Shown here piece by piece: positions 33,468 to 45,116 of a stretch of 64,000 bases of DNA (position 1 is the first letter of the stretch; each line of letters starts with the position of its first letter). The stretch is from Calvatia gigantea. Lineage: Eukaryota > Basidiomycota > Agaricomycetes > Agaricales > Lycoperdaceae. The notes under the pieces were generated by a model that saw nothing but the letters and a program-made list of their open reading frames with translations, did not search any database and had not been told where the DNA came from. The stretch spans positions 868,001-932,000 of the forward strand of contig JACAAK010000011.1 in the NCBI GenBank assembly GCA_025093985.1, in the 5' to 3' direction. The translations under genes were made by a program, and so were the position numbers.

Positions 33468-36400
33468 TTTTTTTTTTTTTTTTTTTTTATATCATGGCTT
33501 GCGCCAATTTATAGCGCGGTGCCCGATCGCAGTCCGCGTGTAGCTAAGTACAAAGCCCCAACTACAAGGTCCGATGAGTTAAGAGTAATCTACTGTTCAG
33601 AAGCGGCCCAACCCAACCCAAGCGCTAACTCAGACCCGACCAGACCACCCCTTACTTGCCAAATCCCCCGGTTGCCCGAAATGCCCATCACACTGAAGAA
33701 GACCCAGTCACCCAGGTCTTGTGGTGTACACCCAGTGACGCACCGCCGCTGTGCGGCGGTGCCCTGATCATCCCACAAGCGGCGAGCCCAGCGGCAACGG
33801 CAGCCAAGCGCCCGAGAGGGGACAGATGTAATCAGGAGAGCCAGTGCAAGGAGCCCCCGCTTGGAGCCACCTTACCCCCAACTTCCCAAGTGAAAGGGTA
33901 TCAGCCCAGCCCTGATCCAGAGCAACACAGCGGGCAGGGTAGCAACTCGAAGCGCCGCCTAGACGGTGCCCAAGAAAGCAGCTTAGCAGGACGAACCCGC
34001 ACCGCCACCCGGGGACCCCACCCCCGTTATTTTACGCCTCCGCCCCCACGAAGCCCCTAACCAGGCCCAGGAAAGGAGCACCACTAGCCAAGGCCAGAAG
34101 CACCCCCCAGGGACCCAACCCCTGTTGCCTTGCGACTTCTCCACCTAGTAGGTCAGAAGACCAGTGACACCGCAGGGACCCCCCACGCGCGCCAGCTCAG
34201 CCGATCCCAGCATCATCTGGTCTGAACGCGAAAGCACCAGGGTTCGCGTCCAGGAAGTCAATCAGCTCACGAATGGTCTGAGGAGGTCTGTCAAGCTCCC
34301 TCTTGTGGTTGGGACACCTGACGAAAATGTGATAGCGCCCCTCGAGAGCGGCGCCACACGAACAGCCAACGCTTTCGTTCGGAAAGAATCGTACACGGTA
34401 CGACCCAATCGGAGCATGACCAGTAACGGCACGCACGGCCCTCGCACACAGCGAGTTAGAGCCGCTAACATGAGGAAGCCAGGGCCCACCAGAAAGGTAG
34501 GTCGGCTTCCCCGGAACAGATGGATCCGCCCCTGAGGCAAGGTCCATGTTACTACGCCCCTTGTACGAAGAGGTAGAGTACAGCTGACGCCATGACTCCA
34601 GAACATCATCGACCGCCTCTTTGCGCAGGCGGGCGATAGAAGTGAACGGCCTCAGACCATAAGCAACCTGAGGGAACGAGGTGACATGCCGGTGAACAGC
34701 ATGGTGGAACTCCCACTTCTCGGAAGAAGGGACAGCGAGGAATTCAATGCCTCTCCGGGGATCCCCAGAGAGCCATCGTTTAAGCGCCACACACACCCCC
34801 TGGGACAGCATCTGCCCGGAGTGTGTAGACGGATCAATTACAAGCTTCGCTGACGCAATAGAGTCAGTGAATACCCGTATAAGCCTGACGTCATCCTGCT
34901 TAAGAGCAAAATGAATGCCAAGTGCAATGGCCATGAGCTCAGCATCAGGTGCTGTAACTCGGCCTGCCACGCGAGTGATCTCCCGGAGGCACTCCCGCTG
35001 GCGGTAGACATGGGCAGACGAAACTGCCTGGAACTTGCCATGGAGCGGCAGACTTGCGTCCGTCGCCATATGGACAATCCCGAGGTCCTCCCTGCACTCC
35101 CTAAGGCGTGCGTTGAGAGCATACATGTGCTCGGGGTCAGTGTTACCCTCCGCATTGAGCTTCACCTCCATGAACGACACCTGCTCAGGGTGGCAGTCCA
35201 TCAGGCGGTATCCGGGTCGATTAATTGAAGCCATAGGCTCAAATTCCTCGACGAGGTTCACCAGGCTGGCATCAGCCTGGATTAAGGAGCCCTTAGTCTT
35301 CTTGCGGACAGCAGGAGACATAAGGCCGATAGAACGAGCGTGCAATTTAGCAGACCCAGAGTATTCAGGGCTCATTTTTTTTTTTTTTTTTTTTTTTTTA
35401 TATTCATGGCTTGCGCCAATTTATAACGCGGTGCCCGATCGCAGTCCGCGTGTAGCTAAGTACAAAGCCCCAACTACAAAGTCCGATGAGTTAAGAGTAA
35501 TCTACTGTTCAGAGGCACCCAACCCAACCCAAGCGCTAACCCAGACCAGACCAGACCACCCCCTACTTGCCAAATCCCCCGGTCGCCCGACATGCCCATC
35601 ACACTGAGGAAGACCCAGTTGCCCAGGTCTTGTGGTGTACACCCAGTGACGCATCGCCGCAAAGCGGCGGTGCCCTGATCATCCCTCAAGAGGCGGACCC
35701 AGCGGCGGCGGCGGCCGAGTGCCCTCAGGGGGACAGGTGTAATCAGGAGAGCCGGCGCAAGGAGCCCCCGCTTGGAGCCGCCTTACCCCCAACTTCCCAA
35801 GTGAAAGGGTATCAGCCCAGTCCTGACCCAGAACAACACAGTAGGCAGGGTAGCAACTCGAAGCGCCGCCTAGACAGTGCCCAAGACAGCAGCTTAGCAG
35901 GACGAACCCGCACCGCCACCCGGGGACCCCACCCCCGTTGTTTTACGCCTCCGCCCGCCACGAAGCCCCCAACCAAGCCCAGGAAAGGAGCACCACTAGC
36001 CAAGGCCAGAAGCACCCCCCAGGGACCCAACCCCTGTTGCCTTGTGACTTCTCCACCTAGTAGGCCAGAAGACCAGCGACCCCGCAGGAACCCCCCACGT
36101 GCGCCAGCTCAACCGATCCCAGCATCATCTGGTCTGAATGCAAAGGCCTCCGGATTTGCATTCAGGAAGTCAATCAGCTCACGAATGGTCTGAGGAGGTC
36201 TGTCAAGCTCCCTCTTGTATTCAGGGCTCATAAGGGCCCTGAGAGGATGGTTAGGTGACAGTGTCTTAATCCTGTAGTCCGACCTGACAGCAAGCTTCTG
36301 TATATGAAGCTGGATAGGTATGAGACCCGCGAATGACTCCGCGGCCCCAGTAGGGGCAGTCCGGAAGGCACCTGTAATCCACAGGGCCGCCCGTCTCTGC

Positions 36401-36514
36401 ATGACGTTCAGACTCTTAAGGGCCGCCTTACAGCGAGAACCCTTGAAGAACCAGAGTTTGAAGCCATACGTCGCAATGGGAACGACACACGACCGATAGA
36501 GGAGGCGCTTCTGC
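33468..36514 (-). mobile_element. LINE copy L-j, 5'-truncated and split by L-k
   Basis: T tail 33468-33488, 3'UTR, ORF2 from stop at 34197 to 35375, then 36232-36514 after L-k. TSD GACTAAAGGCTCTC lies at 33454-33467 and 36515-36528 inside the copia B 5' LTR. Sequence of the RNase H part is almost identical to L-g and L-m (shared LVIDPSTHSGQ and LKRWLSG). Confidence 0.94.
35376..36217 (-). mobile_element. LINE copy L-k, 5'-truncated, inside L-j
   Basis: T run 35376-35399, 3'UTR and the last ~36 ORF2 codons. TSD TATTCAGGGCTCAT lies at 35362-35375 and 36218-36231. Its 3'UTR is nearly identical to that of L-o, including the rare GCATCGCCGC arm variant of the hairpin. It is the innermost level of the nest. 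Confidence 0.93.
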
Positions 36515-36977
36515 GACTAAAGGCTCTCAAAGCGTCCACAGGAAGCTACAAGTCCACCTGTGTCATGTGACTCATCACCTGACTAAAACTCTGTCAGTGA
36601 TAAGTCCCAATCTATCTATAGGACTGATGAGACTACATCTAACAGAGCCGCCTTACCCCCAACTTCCCAAGTGAAAGGGTATCAGCCCAGTCCTGATCTG
36701 GAGCAACACAGCAGGCAGGGTAGCAACTCGAAGCGCTGCATAGCGGTGCCCAAGAAAGCAGCTGAGCAGGACGAACCCGCACCGCCACCCGGGGACCCAA
36801 CCCCCATTATTTTACACCTTCGCCCCCTGCGAAACCCCCAACCGAGCCCAGGAAAGGAGCACCACCAGCCGAAGCCGGAAGCACCCCCCAGGGACCCCAC
36901 CCCTGTTGCCTTGCGACTTCTCCACCTAGTAGGCCAGAAGACCAGCGACACCGCAGGGACCCCCCATGCGCGCCAGC

Positions 36978-38360
36978 TCAACCGATCCCAGCATCATCTG
37001 GTCTGAATGCAAACGCCCCGGGGTTTGCATTCAGGAAGTCAATCAGCTCACGAATGGTCTGAGGAGGTCTGTCAAGTTCCCTCTTGTGGTTGGGACACCT
37101 GACGAAAATGTGATAGCGCCCCTCGAGAGCGGCACCACACGAGCAGCCAACGCTTTCGTTAGGAAAGAATCGTACGCGGTACGACCCAATCGGAGCATGA
37201 CCTGTAACGGCACACATGGCCCTCGCACAGAGCGAGTTAGAGCCGCTAACATGAGGGAGCCAGGGCCCACCAGAAAGGTAGGTCGGCTTCCCCGGAATAG
37301 ATGGACCCGCCCCTGAGGCCAGGTCCATGTTACTACGCCCCTTGTAAGAAGAGGTAGAGTACAGCTGACGCCATGACTCCAGAACATCATCAACTGCCTC
37401 TTTGCGCAGGCGGGCAATAGAAGTGAATGGCCTCAGACCATAAGCGACCTGAGGGAACGAGGTGACATGCCGGTGAACAGCATGGTGGAACTCCCACTTC
37501 TCAGAAGAAGGGACAGCGAGGAATTCAATGCCTCTCCGGGGATTCCCAGAGAGCCATTGCTTAAGCGCCACACACACCCCTTGGGACAGCATCTGCCCGG
37601 AATGTGTAGACGGATCAACTGCGAGCTTCGCTGACGCAATAGAGTCAGTGAATACACGTATGAGCCTGACGTCATCCTGCTTAAGAGCAAAATGAACGCC
37701 AAGTGCAATGGCCATGAGCTCAGCATCAGGCGCTGTGACTCGGCCTGCTACGTGAGTGATCTCCCGGAGACACTCCCGTTGGTGATAGACATGGGCAGAT
37801 GAAACTGCCTGGAACTTGCCATGGAGCGGCAGACTTGCGTCCATCGCCATATGAACAATCCCGAGGTCCTCCCTGCACTCCCTAAGGCGCGCGTTGAGAG
37901 CATATATATGCTCGGGGTCAGTGTTACCCTCTGCATTGAGTTTCACCTCCATGAACGACACCTGGTCAGGGTGGCAGTCCATCAGGCGGTATCCGGGCTG
38001 ATTGATTGAAGCCATAGGCTCAAACTCCTTGACGAGGTTTACCAGGCTGGCATCAGCCTGGATTAAAGAGCCCTTAGTCTTCTTGTGAACCGCAGGAGAC
38101 ATAAGACCGATAGAGTGAGTGTGCAACCTAGCAGACCCGGAATATTCAGGGCTCATAAGGGCCCTGAGAGGATGGTTAGGTGACAGGGTCTTAATCCTGT
38201 AGTCCGACCTGACAGCAAGCTTCTGTATGTGAAGCTGGATGGGTATGAGACCCGCGAACGACTCCGCGGCCCCAGTAGGAGCAGTCCGGAAAGCACCTGT
38301 AATCCACAGGGCCGCCCGTCTCTGCATGATGTTCAGACTCTTAAGGGCCGCCTTACAGCG
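36978..38360 (-). pseudogene. LINE L-f ORF2, RNase H and C-terminal part
   Basis: Open frame ending at 36978 with TDAS-equivalent MDAS (T changed to M at this position), DAELMA and FTDS motifs and the terminal C-x-C-x8-H-x4-C knuckle. It lacks endonuclease and RT. It is joined at 38360 to copia A protease sequence. Confidence 0.88.
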
Positions 38361-39446
38361 GTGAGATATAAACATGAGAGGAGGTTGCTGCACAAATCAG
38401 GGACATGTAGGACTCTGGAAAACTCAACTGCTTTCACCCTCTTTCCACCTACAATTGGCTGAAATACCACAGACCCCACACCAGCTGAATAGACAATAGA
38501 ATTATCGGCGAGGCGAATGGGAGTACAATAAGGGGAGTATGACTTGAACCAGTGGCGATGTGGTGTCATATGAGAAGTGGCCCCTGTATCTGCAATCCAG
38601 TGGAAGTCAGCGTCGAGCTGGAGAGGAGAAGAGGGAGATGTGGACAAAGAACTTGCATTTCCAGCGAATTCATGAGCCTGTTGGGTGCCATCCAGTGAGG
38701 ATGAAGGGAACCCATCCTGAGGAGTGTCCTGAGCAAGTTTGGCGCGGTTCTGACACTTCCTGGATGAGAAATTCAGCTTTTGCTGTTCAGCATCAGCCTG
38801 AGCCTTCTTCTGAGCAGCCTCGTAAGTCTGGCAGTTCTTGAGTTCATGGCCTTGCCTGCTACAGAAGTCACAGGACTTGGACGAGGTGGATGAAATGGGA
38901 GGCCGGGAGTAAGCAGAGAAGGCGGTGGAGGAAGGGGAAGAGTCCTGCATGCGTCGGCAATGTTGGATGTCCTCAGTGACAAGGGCCTGGTGAACAGCGG
39001 CCTTGTCCAGCTTGTCCATGAGGAGGAGAGAGGAGGTGAAGGAGGAGAATTCCTCAGAGGGGAGAGACCAAATAAGAGCCATGGAAGCTAGCTCCTCATC
39101 CAGCTTGTCCAGAGTGAAGTCCTTTGGCCTGAGGTCCTTGATGGTCTTCACTGCATCCTCCACCCTGTTGATGAGAGACTGGAGAGACTCATCCTCAAGC
39201 TTCCTGATGGAGAAGAGGTCATCATAGGCATTAAACCTCATCCCAGGACACTTCTGGAGGTGTATGGACTGTAGAGCAGCCCACATCTTCACAGGGTCAT
39301 CCTGAATGCCATTGAAATGGATTCTCTGGTCAGGTTCCACCATGAGATACAGCCAACCAGCTGCCCTGTCAGAGTTGGACAACCAGGAGTCATAAGCAGC
39401 TTGCTGAGGGGCAGTGGGTGGACTGGGGAGAGAGGGAGGAGATTGG
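38361..39446 (-). pseudogene. Copia A gag and protease fragment
   Basis: Open minus-strand frame with gag (DPVKMWAALQ, LINRVEDAVKTIKDLR), zinc knuckle CDFCSRQGHELKNC and protease motif WIADTGATSHM, followed by VLHVPDLCSNLLSCLYLT. It is clearly homologous to but distinct from copia B gag. The first ~50 gag residues, the leader and the 5' LTR are missing: the gag end at 39446 is fused to LINE L-l ORF2. Assignment to copia A rather than a third element rests on orientation and position. Confidence 0.8.
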
Positions 39447-39779
39447 TGAAGGGCCTCCCATAGGGAGTCCATAGTGTGACAAGGCTCCCCCTGATAGGAG
39501 ATAGCCTTGCATGCGGGCAACTTGCGTGCTTTAACCCATTCCATAAGGTCCCAAGGGCGCTTGTTGGTCTCAGCAATTTCCTCGATCTCCTCATTGAAGA
39601 ATTTGCGCTTTTTAGACACTACAACATGTCGGAATGCCTTCCAGTCCACAGGGTCCAAAGAGTCCCTGTGGGCCCATAGGGCGACGGTGCAATCCTCATC
39701 CCACCAGGGCTGAGATTTCACAGATATGTGCACTTCCACAGTATGGCAATGCCACGCTGTAGAGAACACTGACCCAATA

Positions 39780-41801
39780 TTCGCGGGTCTCATACCTATC
39801 CAGCTTCACATACAGAAGCTTGCTGTCAGGTCGGACTACAGGATTAAGACCCTGTCGCCCAACCACCCTCTCAGGGCCCTTATGAGCCCTGAATACTCTG
39901 GGTCTGCGAAATTGCATACTCGTTCTATCGGCCTTATGTCTCCTGCTGTCCGCAAGAAGACTAAGGGCTCCTTAATCCAGGCTGATGCCAGCCTGGTGAA
40001 CCTCGTCGAGGAATTTGAGCCTATGGCTTCAATTAATCGACCCGGATACCGCCTGATGGACTGCCACCCTGAGCAGGTGTCGTTCATGGAGGTGAAGCTC
40101 AATGCGGAGGGTAACACTGACCCCGAGCACATGTATGCTCTCAACGCACGCCTTAGGGAGTGCAGGGAGGACCTCGGGATTGTCCATATGGCGACGGACG
40201 CAAGTCTGCCGCTCCATGGCAAGTTCCAGGCAGTTTCGTCTGCCCATGTCTACCGCCAGCGGGAGTGCCTCCGGGAGATCACTCGCGTGGCAGGCCGAGT
40301 TACAGCACCTGATGCTGAGCTCATGGCCATTGCACTTGGCATTCATTTTGCTCTTAAGCAGGATGACGTCAGGCTTATACGGGTATTCACTGACTCTATT
40401 GCGTCAGCGAAGCTTGTAATTGATCCGTCTACACACTCCGGGCAGATGCTGTCCCAGGGGGTGTGTGTGGCGCTTAAACGATGGCTCTCTGGGGATCCCC
40501 GGAGAGGCATTGAATTCCTCGCTGTCCCTTCTTCCGAGAAGTGGGAGTTCCACCATGCTGTTCACCGGCATGTCACCTCGTTCCCTCAGGTTGCTTATGG
40601 TCTGAGGCCGTTCACTTCTATCGCCCGCCTGCGCAAAGAGGCGGTCGATGATGTTCTGGAGTCATGGCGTCAGCTGTACTCTACCTCTTCGTACAAGGGG
40701 CGTAGTAACATGGACCTTGCCTCAGGGGCGGATCCATCTGTTCCGGGGAAGCCGACCTACCTTTCTGGTGGGCCCTGGCTTCCTCATGTTAGCGGCTCTA
40801 ACTCGCTGTGTGCGAGGGCCGTGCGTGCCGTTACTGGTCATGCTCCGATTGGGTCGTACCGTGTACGATTCTTTCCGAACGAAAGCGTTGGCTGTTCGTG
40901 TGGCGCCGCTCTCGAGGGGCGCTATCACATTTTCGTCAGGTGTCCCAACCACAAGAGGGAGCTTGACAGACCTCCTCAGACCATTCGTGAGCTGATTGAC
41001 TTCCTGGACGCGAACCCTGGTGCTTTCGCGTTCAGACCAGATGATGCTGGGATCGGCTGAGCTGGCGCGCGTGGGGGGTCCCTGCGGTGTCACTGGTCTT
41101 CTGACCTACTAGGTGGAGAAGTCGCAAGGCAACAGGGGCTGGGTCCCTGGGGGGTGCTTCTGGCCTTGGCTAGTGGTGCTCCTTTCCTGGGCCTGGTTAG
41201 GGGCTTCGTGGGGGCGGAGGCGTAAAATAACGGGGGTGGGGTCCCCGGGTGGCGGTGCGGGCTCGTCCTGCTAAGCTGCTTTCTTGGGCACCGTCTAGGC
41301 GGCGCTTCGAGTTGCTACCCTGCCCACTGTGTTGCTCTGGGTCAGGACTGGGCTGATACCCTTTCACTTGGGAAGTTGGGGGTAAGGCGGCTCCAAGCGG
41401 GGGCTCCTTGCGCTGGCTCTCCTGACTACACCTGTCCCCTCTCGGGCGCTCGGCCGCCGCCGTCGCTGGGCCCGCCGCTTGTGGGATGATCAGGGCACCG
41501 CCGCACAGCGGCGGTGCGTCACTGGGTGTACACCACAAGACCTGGGTAACTGGGTCTTCTTCAGTGTGATGGGCATTTCGGGTGACCGGGGGATTTGGCA
41601 AGTAGGAGGGGGCTCGGTTTGGTCTGGGTGGGCATTGCGCCTGGCTTGGGTTGGGTTGGGTTCCTTCTGAACAGTAGATTACTCTTAACTCATCGGACTT
41701 TGTAGTTGGGGCTTTGTACTTAGCTACACGCGGACTGCGATCGGGCACCGCGTTATAAATTGGTGCAAGCCATGAATTAAAAAAAAAAAAAAAAAAAAAA
41801 A
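39780..41801 (+). mobile_element. LINE copy L-m, left part of a composite insertion
   Basis: It starts in ORF2 at FAGLIPIQLH, runs open through RNase H to the ORF2 stop at 41060, then has 3'UTR and A tail 41779-41801. It is preceded by CACTGACCCAATA (39767-39779). The matching TSD is not at 41802 but at 43377-43389, after SINE-2 and L-n. Confidence 0.9.
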
Positions 41802-42824
41802 GTATAGGGCCCTCCCCTTTTTGGGGAAGACCCTATTGACCCGTGCCCTTGCGGGACGGACACCAGCTATTACACTGGACCCCGGAATCAACTTAGACTC
41901 TAACCTGGCTTAGTCAACCAGGAGAACCGACAGAGGATTTAGTTCGCCCTCGAGCCAGGTCGTGGGAGACTGTCCCAGCCTGCTACGGCCCTTGCTTCAC
42001 TAGGGAGTTTATATAGAGCCCTAGCTACTAGAGTTTCCCGTTCCCAGGCAGGTGGTTCGATTTTTTGCCAACCGGCTCGGATCCCCACCTGTCCAAGGTC
42101 TCTGCCTTGCCCAGCAGCCAACCATATTGTGCATTCGTGGACATTGCCACGATATGGAGTTATTTCAGTATCTGCAGTTCCCCAGCCTAACGCAGTGCAG
42201 CTGAACCAGCAACTTTTTTTCCGGTACACACCGGTCTGCTGATGCCCGATTCCCACCGTTGCAGGCCACAGAGTACCTACTACCGCTGACTAACAACCAC
42301 TACTACTCTGGTTTATGCCGGCAGCACCCAGACCAGGATTTCATGGTGGACGGTGGCGTGGCCCATATTTGGACATTCCACTGTTTTTGTTACTATTCCC
42401 TCGCTTACTGTGCCCTATGCTTTCGCTCCCATAATGGGTACAACTAGATCTAGCAATTAAGATCCAGCCAATTTGGGCTCTGATGAGGATTCCCCCTGCC
42501 CTCAGCCAGCCCGGATTTCAGAGGAGTTACACCCCATTCCCCGGATACCACTGAGATTTAACCTGACAGGAGATGCCACCTCCAGGGGATTGCCTACTTC
42601 CCACATTCAGGCCAGAGATCAAGACCCCCACCAAACATTCCCAGGACCTGATTTACCAAGTCTGAGAACCGAGCACATGACTGTAACACCTGATATGTCA
42701 TGCACCTTTCCCTACTTTAATGTACAGGGGTTGAGAGGGAGTCGAACCCTCAACATGTCCGGTAGCTGCACAGCCACCTTTTTCCAGTCTTTGGTGGTGA
42801 TACCACTGGGCTATGGAGGCCCCC
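41802..42824 (-). mobile_element. SINE-2: second SINE-like copy, lacking its LINE tail
   Basis: Reverse-complement copy of SINE-1 from its 5' end (GGGGGCCT at 42824) to GGGCCCTATAC at 41802. The last ~28 nt, which carry the LINE-derived tail and poly(A), are missing. Similarity to SINE-1 is very high by eye over ~1.02 kb. The CCCC/GGGG hairpin near 41820 has a 5-A loop against 3 A in SINE-1. No TSD of its own. Confidence 0.85.
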
Positions 42825-43338
42825 TGGGCGGTGCGGGTTCGTCCTGCTAAGCTGCTTTCTTGGGCACCGTCTAGGCGGCGCTTCGAGTTGCTACCCTGCC
42901 CGCTGTGTTGCTCTGGATCAGGGCTGGGCTGATACCCTTTCACTTGGGAAGTTGGGGGTAAGGTGGCTCCAAGCGGGGGCTCCTTGCACTGGCTCTCCTG
43001 ATTACATCTGTCCCCTCTCGGGCGCTTGGCTGCCATTGCCGCTGGGCTCGCCGCTTGTGGGATGATCAGGGCACCGCCGCACAGCGGCGGTGCGTCACTG
43101 GGTGTACACCACAAGACCTGGGTGACTGGGTCTTCTTCAGTGTGATGGGCATTTCGGGCAACCGGGGGATTTGGCAAGTAAGGGGTGGTCTGGTCGGGTC
43201 TGAGTTAGCGCTTGGGTTGGGTTGGGCCGCTTCTGAACAGTAGATTACTCTTAACTCATCGGACCTTGTAGTTGGGGCTTTGTACTTAGCTACACGCGGA
43301 CTGCGATCGGGCACCGCGTTATAAATTGGCGCAAGCCA

Positions 43339-43376
<38 letters not shown>
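42825..43376 (+). mobile_element. LINE fragment L-n, 3'UTR and tail
   Basis: It starts within the 3'UTR (GCGGTGCGGG...), includes the hairpin with loop ACA (43075-43097) and ends in a long A run (43345-43376). It is followed by CACTGACCCAATA (43377-43389), the partner of the repeat at 39767-39779, so L-m, SINE-2 and L-n lie between one TSD pair. Confidence 0.9.
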
Positions 43377-43377
<1 letters not shown>

Positions 43378-45116
43378 ACTGACCCAATAGCCGATGCCAG
43401 GACATTAACATCCCGTGCTGAATTAAGGGGACGATCCCGAAGACCATACACCCCTTCTCTGATCTCATCCAGGAACTGCAATTCTACAGTCACTGCCAAG
43501 TTCTTGGGAAATGCCCTTCTGACATTCGTGATGTCTTCAGGGCAGATAGGGATCACAACAGACAGCAGATGGTGGTCCAATGGGCCTGTCAGATCCGATC
43601 TGATCTTGGGATGCATGATGCGCCACCTAAGATCGGAGATAAAGATCAGATCAATCACCGATTGGCATTTGGTCGGATCTCGAGGTACATGCGTAGAAGC
43701 CCTGGAATCTGGCAACCAGATCCCAAGGCCAAGGTCGTCGGCAGCTTCCATGAGCTGCTGGGCAGGTCGGTGGTGATGCAGAATGTTATCGTCCCACTCA
43801 CGTGACTGGCAATTAAAATCGCCTCCCATGTAATGCATCTAGAGTAGAGAATCACGCTTCTTTTTTTTTTTTTTTTAAAGTTCATGGCTTGCGCCAATTT
43901 ATAACGCGGTGCCCGATCGCAGTCCGCGTGTAGCTTAGTACAAAGCCCCAACTACAAAGTCCGATGAGTTAAGAGTAATCTACTGTTCAGAGGCACCCAA
44001 CCCAACCCAAGCGCTAACCCAGACCAGACCAGACCACCCCCTACTTGCCAAATCCCCCGGTCGCCCGAAATGCCCATCACACTGAAGAAGACCCAGTTGC
44101 CCAGGTCTTGTGGTGTACACCCAGTGACGCATCGCCGCAAAGCGGCGGTGCCCTGATCATCCCTCAAGAGGCGGACCCAGCGGCGGCGGCGGCCGAGTGC
44201 CCTCAGGGGGACAGGTGTAATCAGGAGAGCCGGCGCAAGGAGCCCCCGCTTGGAGCCGCCTTACCCCCAACTTCCCAAGTGAAAGGGTATCAGCCCAGTC
44301 CTGACCCAGAACAACACAGTAGGCAGGGTAGCAACTCGAAGCGCCGCCTAGACAGTGCCCAAGAAAGCAGCTTAGCAGGACGGACCCGCACCGCCACCCG
44401 GGGACCCCACCCCCGTTGTTTTACGCCTCCGCCCGCCACGAAGCCCCCAACCAAGCCCAGGAAAGGAGCACCACTAGCCAAGGCCAGAAGCACCCCCCAG
44501 GGACCCAACCCCTGTTGCCTTGTGACTTCTCCACCTAGTAGGCCAGAAGACCAGCGACCCCGCAGGAACCCCCCACGCGCGCCAGCTCAACCGATCCCAG
44601 CATCATCTGGTCTGAATGCAAAGGCCCCCGGATTTGCATTCAGGAAGTCAGAGAATCACGCTTCTCATAGAGAAGCCTGATTGTAGTGTGCTCATCGTCA
44701 GAATAGACATTCATGAGATGGCATTCACGGCTGTGATTGAAGATGGTGACAACCATCACATCCCGGTGGTCAATAAGGTCCCTCCTTAATGAGGGCCTCA
44801 GTCTCTTGATCTGTGTGTGGACATAAGCCATGACACGGGGTCAATCTCGTTCCTCCACAGAGGAGGCCAGCCTCACCATGTACAACCACTCAGGATGCTT
44901 AGGTGCTCTGATGACAGGCTCACCCTCGGTGTCAAGCATCGAGGGGGTGGATCTTATCGTTCGCCAGGGTGGCTCCTGGATGAATACGATGTCGAAGTTG
45001 TCTTTTTCAGACTCGAGCAATGTGTCCAGTAATGTATAGTTCTTCGCTACGTTAAATGACAGTATACATAATCTACCCTTCACAAAACACTTCAACTCGT
45101 CAGGTTCGGGGTTCAT
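43377..45116 (-). pseudogene. LINE L-l ORF2 N-terminus (endonuclease)
   Basis: Endonuclease domain with FIQEPPW, GGDFNCQSREW and a DHHLLSV motif (SDHH reads LDHH here). It starts at ATG 45116 overlapping the ORF1 stop. It is interrupted by L-o between 43861 and 44650 and continues at 39447-39779 beyond the composite insertion. RT, RNase H and knuckle are absent. Confidence 0.85.
43861..44650 (-). mobile_element. LINE copy L-o, 5'-truncated
   Basis: T run 43861-43876, 3'UTR and a few terminal ORF2 codons. TSD GAGAATCACGCTTC lies at 43847-43860 and 44651-44664. Its sequence is almost the same as L-k. Confidence 0.93.

Larger units (their letters stand above)
19992..36644 (-). mobile_element. 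Copia B, complete Ty1/Copia element with nested insertions
   Basis: A complete minus-strand element flanked by GAGCC (19987-19991 and 36645-36649). Both LTRs are 293 bp once insertions are removed, starting TGTTAG and ending ACA. They differ by two transitions by eye (GTGCGCG/GTGCACG and GAGACCACA/GAGACTACA, plus-strand reading). Computed without L-g, SINE-1, L-h, L-i, L-j and L-k the element is ~5.1 kb, with a single gag-pol frame of 1,448 codons. It inserted into the L-f 3'UTR. Confidence 0.93.
33291..36644 (-). repeat. Copia B 5' LTR, split by L-j and L-k
   Basis: Segments 33291-33467 and 36529-36644 total 293 bp, equal in length to the 3' LTR. The outer end is followed by GAGCC. A 22-nt direct repeat sits at 33385-33406 and 33436-33457. 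The LTR should hold the promoter and polyadenylation signals of copia B, now disrupted. Confidence 0.93.
19590..38360 (-). mobile_element. LINE copy L-f, split by copia B
   Basis: Segments 19590-19991 (T tail and 3'UTR) and 36645-38360 (rest of 3'UTR, ORF2 C-terminal part) are one 5'-truncated LINE of ~2.1 kb. They are separated by copia B with its 5-bp GAGCC TSD. L-f ends at 38360 within the segment just after RT and abuts copia A gag-protease. There is no TSD; the copia A target lost ~0.4 kb. Confidence 0.88.

Noticed and set aside
43345..43376. Microsatellite annotation of A/T runs
   Set aside because: Each long A or T run marks a LINE or SINE tail next to a TSD, so a separate simple-repeat call adds nothing.
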